A program made the position numbers and the translations under genes. A stretch of DNA of 11,497 nt, taken from the NCBI GenBank assembly GCA_023436685.1, contig JAEZIL010000020.1, positions 1 to 11,497 on the forward strand, given 5' to 3'. This document shows, one piece after another, positions 6,798-11,497 of the stretch. Origin of the DNA: Bacteroidota bacterium (GTDB lineage Bacteria > Bacteroidota > Bacteroidia > Chitinophagales > Chitinophagaceae). Every line of letters starts with the position of its first letter. Within the stretch, counting starts at the first letter, position 1. The notes under the pieces are model-generated. The model saw only the letters and a list, made by a program, of their open reading frames with translations. It had not been told where the DNA came from and did not search any database.

Positions 6798-7931
6798 TTA
6801 AATGAGTTCCTTTAGCTTATCTATTACAGTATCCACTTCTTCTTTAGTATTATGCCTTGAAAAGGAGAAACGGATAGGCTCCAGGTTTTGACTTTGGCCA
6901 TTGTATAATGCCTTAATTACGTGACTGACAGAGCTTGCTCCACTGCTGCATGCGCTACCCCCACTTACGCAAATACCTGCCATATCAAGATTAAATAGCA
7001 ACATGTCAGATTTATCGTTGCGTGGAAAGGCAACATTGAGCACAGTATATAGGCAGCTTCCATTACAATCACCATTTAGCTGTGCCGATGGAAAATTTTG
7101 TTGTAGCTTTTCTGTCATATATTGCTTAAGAGCTTTTATATGCGTACTGTCCTGCTCATATCGTTCGCTGGCTATTTCAAGGGCTTTAGCAAAACCAACT
7201 ATACCATACAGGTTTTCTGTGCCTGCACGCATATTACGTTCTTGTGAGCCTCCTGAAAGTAAAGGGTTGATCCTGATATTTTCGTTAACATACAGCATGC
7301 CAACTCCTTTAGGGCCATGAAATTTATGTCCTGCTGCACTTACAAAATGTATATTCAGCGTTTTAAGATCTATAGGATAGTGGCCAATAGTTTGTACCAT
7401 ATCGCTATGGAATATGGCATTGTATTTACTACACAATTCGCTCACCGCCTTTACCTTTAGCAGGTTGCCAATTTCATTGTTAGCATGCATTAAGGTAACC
7501 AGTGTTTTTTCAGCACTATTGGCTAACAATTCTTCTAAATGCGTCAGGTCGATATGACCCTTGCTGTCTAGTTTAACAAAACTCAGTTTAGCCAGTCCAT
7601 ATTTCTCCATATTCTCCACAGTATGGAGGGTGGCGTGATGCTCGATAGGTGAGGTAATTATATGCTTGCAACCCAGATCTCGAACAGATGCGTTTATTGC
7701 CGTATTGCTGCTTTCTGTGCCGCCAGATGTGAAGAATATTTCTCCCGGTGTACAGTTCAATATGCGGGCCACTGTTTTTCGGGCCGCTTCAATAGCCATC
7801 TTTGTCTCGCGCCCGTAAGAATATATGGAAGACGGATTACCAAATTTCTCAGTAAGATAAGGCATCATTGCATCCAGTACCTCAGGATCTAAAGATGTTG
7901 TTGCTGCATTATCGAAATATATGCGACGCAT
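6798..7931 (-). CDS. Cysteine desulfurase (NifS/IscS family, PLP-dependent)
   Basis: This 377-residue class-V aminotransferase-fold enzyme takes sulfur from cysteine, leaving alanine, for Fe-S cluster and other sulfur pathways. Visible features: YFDNAATT (5-12), TSGGTESSN (68-76), EHH (97-99) with H99 stacking on PLP, HANNEIGN (149-156), HSDMVQ (175-180) with D177 and Q180, GHKFHGPKG (201-209) with the PLP-binding K203, GGSQERNMRAGTEN (227-240), and the persulfide cysteine C328 in SGGSACSSGAS (323-333). All catalytic residues are present, so it should be active. No scaffold or other Fe-S gene is adjacent; it appears monocistronic, with its own promoter upstream and a shared terminator downstream. 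Which sulfur acceptor it serves cannot be told. Confidence 0.94.
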   Translation of the reverse strand: MRRIYFDNAATTSLDPEVLDAMMPYLTEKFGNPSSIYSYGRETKMAIEAARKTVARILNCTPGEIFFTSGGTESSNTAINASVRDLGCKHIITSPIEHHATLHTVENMEKYGLAKLSFVKLDSKGHIDLTHLEELLANSAEKTLVTLMHANNEIGNLLKVKAVSELCSKYNAIFHSDMVQTIGHYPIDLKTLNIHFVSAAGHKFHGPKGVGMLYVNENIRINPLLSGGSQERNMRAGTENLYGIVGFAKALEIASERYEQDSTHIKALKQYMTEKLQQNFPSAQLNGDCNGSCLYTVLNVAFPRNDKSDMLLFNLDMAGICVSGGSACSSGASSVSHVIKALYNGQSQNLEPIRFSFSRHNTKEEVDTVIDKLKELI

Positions 7932-7958
7932 AATAGACGTATTAGTTTAAAGAATGTG

Positions 7959-7966
7959 CAAAGTTA
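7959..7966 (-). promoter_or_regulatory. Bacteroidota-type -7 promoter box for the cysteine desulfurase
   Basis: On the minus strand this reads TAACTTTG, an exact match to the Bacteroidota sigma-factor -7 consensus TAnnTTTG. It ends about 27 nt upstream of the desulfurase ATG (7931), a natural leader length. No clear TTTG -33 element is present at the usual spacing, so the call rests on the -7 box and position. Confidence 0.6.
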
Positions 7967-8001
7967 CTTAAAATATACATTTTGTAATGGGTGTAAAACA
8001 G

Positions 8002-8032
8002 CAATGCCTGTAGGTTATTCCCACAGGCATTG
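8002..8032 (-). terminator. Hairpin downstream of the small lipoprotein gene, probable terminator
   Basis: CAATGCCTGT (8002-8011) pairs perfectly with ACAGGCATTG (8023-8032), with two further G-C pairs possible inside the 11-nt loop. It lies 18 nt past the stop of the minus-strand lipoprotein gene and before the desulfurase promoter. On the minus strand it is followed by CTGTTTTAC, only a short T-run, so termination may be partial. Confidence 0.6.
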
Positions 8033-8050
8033 AAAAATATATATAATAAC

Positions 8051-8248
8051 TTACTTGATTTTACAGTTGTTTACTGCTCCCATTTGATCACACTTATCCC
8101 GTGCTTGAATCTTATTTCCGGCGTTAATGGTATGTTGGGTCAGCTTGCCCTTATAATCAATACACTCACAATAGTAGGTTCTTCTACATGAGGTAAACAT
8201 AGTACCTGCAACCGTTGCAAACAAAATAGCAATCAATGCATTTTTCAT
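8051..8248 (-). CDS. Small cysteine-rich lipoprotein, function unknown
   Basis: This 65-residue protein starts at the ATG complementary to 8246-8248. A longer reading from 8281 would add 11 residues ahead of a good signal peptide, so the inner start is preferred. Residues 1-20 form a lipoprotein signal (MKNALIAILF, then GTMFTS) with lipidated C21. The mature chain is only 45 residues and holds four more cysteines, C27, C29, C53 and C62, enough for two disulfides in the periplasm. Basic residues RR follow the lipid cysteine. I do not recognise a named domain; similar tiny Cys-containing lipoproteins seem common in Chitinophagaceae. It lies 58 nt downstream of the reductase gene and may share its transcript or use its own weak promoter. 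Confidence 0.72.
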   Translation of the reverse strand: MKNALIAILFATVAGTMFTSCRRTYYCECIDYKGKLTQHTINAGNKIQARDKCDQMGAVNNCKIK

Positions 8249-8268
8249 ACAATAAATAAATTCGTTCA

Positions 8269-8276
8269 CAAGAATA
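8269..8276 (-). promoter_or_regulatory. Possible -7 box for the small lipoprotein gene
   Basis: The minus strand reads TATTCTTG, one mismatch from TAnnTTTG, about 20 nt upstream of the chosen ATG at 8248. The DNA further upstream is T-rich but has no well-spaced TTTG. It weakly supports both a separate promoter and the inner start codon. Confidence 0.3.
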
Positions 8277-8306
8277 CACAAAAAAATTATTAAAAAATAG
8301 CCTTTA

Positions 8307-9332
8307 TTACCTCTTGTTTAAATTAATAGTGACATCTCCATTTATAGGATAACCAACACAAGTCAATACCATTCCTTTAGCCAGCTCAGCGTCTGTTAAC
8401 ACTTCATTGTTTCTATGCCATACATTACCTTTTGTGCATTGCGCTGCACAAATACCACATATACCATTCTCACAGCTGTAGGGCAGTATAATATTGTTTT
8501 TCCTGGCCGATCTCAGTATGGTATCTGGGTATTGACTAGTGAAAATATACTGGCTGTTATTATATAGAATTTCCACAGTATGGGCATTCTCATCTGGTGG
8601 CTTTATGATCCTGGTAATTACATTCGTATTGAAATTCTCTTTTTTTATTTTATCGCCGGCTATTCCTGCTTCTTCCAGCCCCAATATTACCATCCTCATA
8701 TACGGAAACGGCCCGCATACATAAAAATGGGTTTGCTTATCGTAGCTCGTTTTTTTCAGAATTGCAGGTAAAAGTGTTTTGCTAAGCCTGGCCCTCGAAA
8801 GATCGGACGCTGTACTAAACAGGTATTCTATTTTAAATCTGGATTTATATCTAGTCTTTAGCTCTTCCAGTTCGTTGTAAAATAATGTATCTGCTATAGA
8901 GCGGTTGCTATAAATTAGGGTAATACGCTGATGCGGATGTAGAATAAGTGCAGTTTTAATAAGCGAAAAGATAGGGGTAATGCCTACACCAGCTGCAAAA
9001 AAGAAGAGGTCCTTAATTTTTTCAGCATTTTGAAGTGTAAAAAAACCACCGGGCTCTACACAATCTATTATATCCCTCGGTTGAACTCTATCAAAAAGAA
9101 ACCTGGACATGATGCCATTATCAATACGTTTTACTGTGATAGCAGGTTGCTCATGTACCATAGGTGAAGATGAAAATGAATAGGATCTTCTTTCCTCTAT
9201 ACCGGTATGTTGAGATATGAGCGTTATAAATTGCCCTGCTTCATATGTAATTGGTGAACCATCCGCGTAACATAACGTATAGGTCTTTACATCTTTAGTT
9301 TCCTGCTTTACATTTAGTATTGTTAGCTTCAA
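8307..9332 (-). CDS. Ferredoxin-fused FAD/NAD(P)H oxidoreductase (PaaE/Hmp-reductase-like)
   Basis: From a TTG at 9332 this encodes 341 residues, a standard length for PaaE-type reductases. Domain order is FAD-binding barrel, NAD(P)-binding domain, then a plant-type 2Fe-2S ferredoxin. Key motifs are RSYSFSS (49-55) for FAD, FAAGVGITP (112-120) and CGPFPYM (206-212) for NAD(P), and C287-x4-C292-x2-C295-x29-C325 for the cluster. Such proteins pass electrons from NAD(P)H through FAD and the iron-sulfur centre to a partner oxygenase or desaturase. No partner gene is adjacent, so its acceptor is unknown. An upstream in-frame TTG at 9374 would add 14 residues absent from the normal fold start; the start MKLTILNV is preferred because it leads directly into the first strand. 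Confidence 0.9.
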   Translation of the reverse strand: MKLTILNVKQETKDVKTYTLCYADGSPITYEAGQFITLISQHTGIEERRSYSFSSSPMVHEQPAITVKRIDNGIMSRFLFDRVQPRDIIDCVEPGGFFTLQNAEKIKDLFFFAAGVGITPIFSLIKTALILHPHQRITLIYSNRSIADTLFYNELEELKTRYKSRFKIEYLFSTASDLSRARLSKTLLPAILKKTSYDKQTHFYVCGPFPYMRMVILGLEEAGIAGDKIKKENFNTNVITRIIKPPDENAHTVEILYNNSQYIFTSQYPDTILRSARKNNIILPYSCENGICGICAAQCTKGNVWHRNNEVLTDAELAKGMVLTCVGYPINGDVTINLNKR

Positions 9333-9491
9333 TATTTTAGTATTTGGGATAAATATAATTAAACCGCTAATCAAGTTTTTTAAGGATTAATTTCAGTGGC
9401 TAAAAATATATTGTATCTTGTAGGTATAGTTTTTATAAGTTTTAATGTGCTGCATAACCAGGGCTAGAGAGGCGCATTAAAAACTAACAAA

Positions 9492-9704
9492 ATGAACGAC
9501 AAACTGTATATCAACAATAAAACCAATAAACCAATGCAGGCTACAATTTGCGATGGTTATACTGGCAACTACGTTTTAAAATGTGAACTTCACCCGGGGT
9601 CGAATGAAATAGCTGTAACTAGCCTTAATGCAGGTGTATATAGAATATCCCTTACTGATCACAATAACTCTGTGATTTACGAGCAAAAATTAATACGCGA
9701 CTAA
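9492..9704 (+). CDS. 70-residue protein resembling an isolated T9SS type-A sorting domain, no signal peptide
   Basis: The small ORF has a compact beta-sandwich pattern: short strands, a GxxxL turn (YTGNYVLKCEL), PGSNEIAVTSLNAGVYRIS (45-56 centred on LNAGVY), then a final IYEQKLIRD. This resembles the T9SS type-A C-terminal domain, whose signature is ...G...i.l..L.aGvY.v.......g.....kl... at the extreme end of the protein. Unlike true T9SS cargo it has no signal peptide and no catalytic part. An in-frame TAG at 9465-9467 with no ATG between it and 9492 rules out a longer N-terminus. It could be a cytoplasmic protein of the same fold or the remnant of a larger gene. It begins after an A-rich leader and is divergent from the reductase gene. 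Confidence 0.6.
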   Translation: MNDKLYINNKTNKPMQATICDGYTGNYVLKCELHPGSNEIAVTSLNAGVYRISLTDHNNSVIYEQKLIRD

Positions 9705-9747
9705 TAGCACTAATTATCTGGAGTATTAATTGGTTGCCAGCAGGCTA

Positions 9748-10365
9748 TCATTTCTCTGTGTCAATAGTCTTTAGCAAGCCTTCCAGTAGATTAGTCCACT
9801 GTATTGAAGAAAAAGCAGCTATAGCGGTTGCAGCAACAGCTATGTTGCGTACGGTATCTAAAACATTATCTGTCTGCGTATTGGGTACTTCATTCCGACC
9901 GTAATAATATGCAGCTACAATCTTGCCCCACCTCTTTATTTGAATTGTGCTGGTTGCTGTATCTTTAAAAAAATGAGCTGTGGATTCATTTTTATTGACT
10001 GGTGCAGATATAGGCCGTAACCGTATTGAAATCATTTCACCATTTTCATCTGGGTAATCGTCATATACTATTTCCTCAACCTTTACCCAGTCCTTACTAT
10101 TACCTGCTACATTACCAGGGCCGGGAATATCTATGCAAATATCATCACCAACATGTGCATTCCTGTTTAAAGGTGTACCGTTTATATCAGTTAATTGAAA
10201 TTCGGCGCTTGTACCGTCAATTAATTTCTTCCATTCATTAACGTTAAGCAGTCGCTCTTTTGCTAACAGAAACATGTCCTCCGCATCTTCCTGCGTTTCC
10301 ATTATTACTTGCCTTTTAAAGTCTTTTGAGGCGCCATACACTTGTTCAGGAACATGATTATCCAT
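9748..10365 (-). CDS. Protein of unknown function with C-terminal hydrophobic helix
   Basis: This 205-residue protein shows no motif I can name. Residues 1-45 look helical and charged (ETQEDAEDMFLLAKERLL). Residues 52-160 look beta-rich, with FQLTDINGTPLNR, GDDICIDIPGPGN (73-85), ISIRLRPIS (112-120) and a conserved-looking IKRWGKIVAAYYYGRNEVPN (143-162). Residues 172-190 form an Ala-rich hydrophobic stretch (RNIAVAATAIAAFSS), possibly a membrane or amphipathic helix. There is no signal peptide. The pattern GTPLN...GD...IDIPGPG..... is one I associate with uncharacterised Bacteroidota proteins, but I give no function. Its ATG (10363-10365) is preceded by an unusually clear Shine-Dalgarno. It is divergent from the DUF4291 gene across a short shared control region. 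Confidence 0.75.
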   Translation of the reverse strand: MDNHVPEQVYGASKDFKRQVIMETQEDAEDMFLLAKERLLNVNEWKKLIDGTSAEFQLTDINGTPLNRNAHVGDDICIDIPGPGNVAGNSKDWVKVEEIVYDDYPDENGEMISIRLRPISAPVNKNESTAHFFKDTATSTIQIKRWGKIVAAYYYGRNEVPNTQTDNVLDTVRNIAVAATAIAAFSSIQWTNLLEGLLKTIDTEK

Positions 10366-10375
10366 ATATTATACT

Positions 10376-10382
10376 CTCCTTT
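10376..10382 (-). promoter_or_regulatory. Strong Shine-Dalgarno for the 205-residue protein gene
   Basis: The minus strand reads AAAGGAG with 10 nt between it and the ATG at 10365. Canonical Shine-Dalgarno sites are uncommon in Bacteroidota, and other starts in this window show none as clear. It supports the chosen start codon. Confidence 0.55.
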
Positions 10383-10403
10383 CTATATATAAAAGGAAAT
10401 CCG

Positions 10404-10419
10404 TGCCAGATATTTGGCA
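10404..10419. promoter_or_regulatory. Imperfect palindrome in the divergent intergenic region, possible operator
   Basis: TGCCAGATATTTGGCA is a 16-bp dyad: TGCCA and TGGCA arms perfectly inverted around GATATT, with a single mismatched pair. One step further out the symmetry has a mismatch, then resumes. It lies 38 nt upstream of the minus-strand start and 23 nt before ATG 10443 of the DUF4291 gene, where a regulator could act on both. No regulator gene is nearby. Confidence 0.4.
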
Positions 10420-10442
10420 TGAAAATTTTGCAAAATATAATC

Positions 10443-11087
10443 ATGCTTGCATTTGAAACCTATGAAGAGCATGAGCGTCATTTACCAACCAAAGGAAAGT
10501 ATATCATCGCTCAGTTCACACAAGAATATATTATTGTATATCAAGCTTTTAGAGATAGTGTTGCTGAATATGCAGTAGCTAATCAAAGGTTTGGGAGTGA
10601 AGACTATGATTTTGGACGTACCACTTGGCTGAAGCCTAGTTTTTTGTGGATGATGTATTACTCGGGCTGGGCAAATAAGCAAAACCAGGAAAATGTATTA
10701 GCTATAAAAATCAGTATAGCCGGCTTTGAGGAAATATTGAAAAATGCAGTACTTAATAAATTCTACGATAGCCTGCCTCTACTTGACATTTTCCGGAAAA
10801 ATAAAACTCCCGAGCAAATTCAGTGGCAATGGGAATCGTACCACGATCTAAGAGGGAATAAAACAGATAGGAAAGCAGTGAAGATTGGATTAAGTGGTGA
10901 CATGCTGCAAAGGTTTAATAACGAATGGATACTGGAAATACAGAACATAACCGAATATGTAAAACAGCAGCAGAAATTAGTAAAAGAGGATAAAATAGAT
11001 CAGGTACTATTGCCCAGAGAGCGAGCTTATGCCCCCAAAGACCTAACTATTCTGAAAAAAATTGATGCAACTACTATATCACTGTAA
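10443..11087 (+). CDS. DUF4291 family protein
   Basis: From ATG 10443 this is 214 residues, close to the family length. DUF4291 signatures in order: IIVYQAFRDSVAEYAV (30-45), RTTWLKPSFLWMMYYSGW (59-76), NQENVLAIKIS (81-91), GFEEIL (94-99), IQWQWESYHDLRG (126-138), IGLSGDM (148-154), EWILEIQNITEYV (161-173) and a terminal LLPRERAYAP (189-198). The conserved Trp-, Tyr- and Arg-rich core hints at an enzyme or nucleic-acid-binding role, but the family has no established function that I know of. ATG 10419 would add eight residues but falls within the palindrome; the reading frame open back to 10326 runs into the divergent gene and is not a credible start. It may be cotranscribed with the next gene, which starts 1 nt after its stop. 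Confidence 0.9.
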   Translation: MLAFETYEEHERHLPTKGKYIIAQFTQEYIIVYQAFRDSVAEYAVANQRFGSEDYDFGRTTWLKPSFLWMMYYSGWANKQNQENVLAIKISIAGFEEILKNAVLNKFYDSLPLLDIFRKNKTPEQIQWQWESYHDLRGNKTDRKAVKIGLSGDMLQRFNNEWILEIQNITEYVKQQQKLVKEDKIDQVLLPRERAYAPKDLTILKKIDATTISL

Positions 11088-11088
11088 T

Positions 11089-11497
11089 ATGACTATACAC
11101 CATGTACAACCGATAGAAGTATTACCCTTATTCCCTGTTCTCGATAGTAAATTAATAGAGTTACTCAGGTCGCTAACACCTGAGGAATGGCAGAAACCTA
11201 CAATCGCAAAGCTTTGGAAGGTGAAAGATATAGCAGCCCATCTTCTTGACGGTAACTTGAGAAGCCTTTCCTTGATACGGGATGCCTATAATGGTGACCT
11301 GCCAGGCGAAATTAAAATATATGCAGATATGGTGGATTACCTGAATAGGCTTAATGCTGATTGGATACAGGCCTCAAAAAGATTAAGCCCTACAGTCATT
11401 ACAGATTTGCTGGAAAGCACAGGCAGAGAATATTATGAGCTAATTAAGTCTTTAGATCCGTGGGAAGATGCAAAATTTTCTGTAGCATGGGCAGGTG
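11089..11497 (+). CDS. DinB/maleylpyruvate-isomerase N-terminal-like protein (partial, runs off the window)
   Basis: An ATG at 11089, 1 nt after the DUF4291 stop, opens a frame of 136 residues that continues past the right edge. The start reads MTIHHVQPIEVLPLFPVLDS, followed by LIELLRSLTPEEWQKPT (22-38) and LWKVKDIAAHLLDGN (42-56). This WsvkDvaaHLldge pattern is typical of the four-helix DinB superfamily, especially the mycothiol-dependent maleylpyruvate isomerase N-terminal domain. H51 would be the first metal ligand; the other two histidines should lie beyond or late in the domain and are not visible. Such proteins bind a divalent metal and some are thiol-dependent transferases or isomerases. 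The close spacing points to cotranscription with the DUF4291 gene. Confidence 0.82.
   Translation, partial: MTIHHVQPIEVLPLFPVLDSKLIELLRSLTPEEWQKPTIAKLWKVKDIAAHLLDGNLRSLSLIRDAYNGDLPGEIKIYADMVDYLNRLNADWIQASKRLSPTVITDLLESTGREYYELIKSLDPWEDAKFSVAWAG

Noticed and set aside
7003..7320. Plus-strand open frame of 105 codons inside the cysteine desulfurase gene
   Set aside because: It is antisense to a strongly conserved enzyme and its product resembles nothing known; treated as a shadow frame.
8249..8281. Longer start (8281) for the small lipoprotein
   Set aside because: It would put 11 residues ahead of a well-formed lipoprotein signal peptide and overlap the possible -7 box.
9705..9747. Terminator between the convergent 70-residue and 205-residue genes
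   Set aside because: Only short imperfect AT repeats are present, with no stable stem or T-run.
10326..10418. N-terminal extension of the DUF4291 protein back to 10326
   Set aside because: It would overlap the start of the divergent gene and adds residues not seen in the family; 10443 or 10419 fits better.

Overview
The window looks like a chromosomal piece of a Bacteroidota bacterium, probably close to Chitinophagaceae (inference). The signs are a gliding-motility/T9SS type-B C-terminal domain at the left edge, a possible type-A T9SS sorting-domain-like small protein, few Shine-Dalgarno sites, an exact TAnnTTTG -7 box before one gene, AT-rich intergenic DNA, and many tightly packed or overlapping genes. 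I see no rRNA, tRNA, CRISPR array, insertion sequence, integrase or phage gene.

Layout. (1) 2-184: 3' end of a T9SS/gliding-associated secreted protein. (2) 235-3565: a compact plus-strand run of an SDR oxidoreductase, a YbgC-type acyl-CoA thioesterase, cinA, aroK and a DUF423 membrane protein, with gaps of 1-5 nt or overlaps. (3) 3621-6769: a second plus-strand run of a KdsB-like nucleotidyltransferase that has lost its catalytic residues, a membrane-anchored NodB-type deacetylase, a LolA-like periplasmic protein, a LolB-like lipoprotein and a FabZ-like hot-dog dehydratase. The last four overlap one another, and the run ends at a strong hairpin terminator. (4) 6798-9332: three minus-strand genes, a cysteine desulfurase with a good Bacteroidota -7 box, a tiny Cys-rich lipoprotein, and a ferredoxin-fused flavin reductase of the PaaE type. 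(5) 9492-11497: a 70-residue T9SS-CTD-like protein without a signal peptide, a minus-strand protein of unknown function, a DUF4291 protein divergent from it, and the start of a DinB/maleylpyruvate-isomerase-like protein.

How the genes fit together. Run 2 is mostly housekeeping: shikimate phosphorylation, pyridine-nucleotide salvage and acyl-CoA hydrolysis. Run 3 is the most distinctive part. A dehydratase for acyl chains, a LolA/LolB-like carrier pair and a polysaccharide or glycolipid deacetylase together suggest synthesis and outer-membrane delivery of an acylated product. Such sets occur at the edges of aryl-polyene/flexirubin-type loci, but no ketosynthase, acyl carrier protein or ammonia-lyase gene lies in the window, so this is inference. 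The degenerate KdsB-like protein and the altered deamidase half of CinA are the clearest departures from their families.
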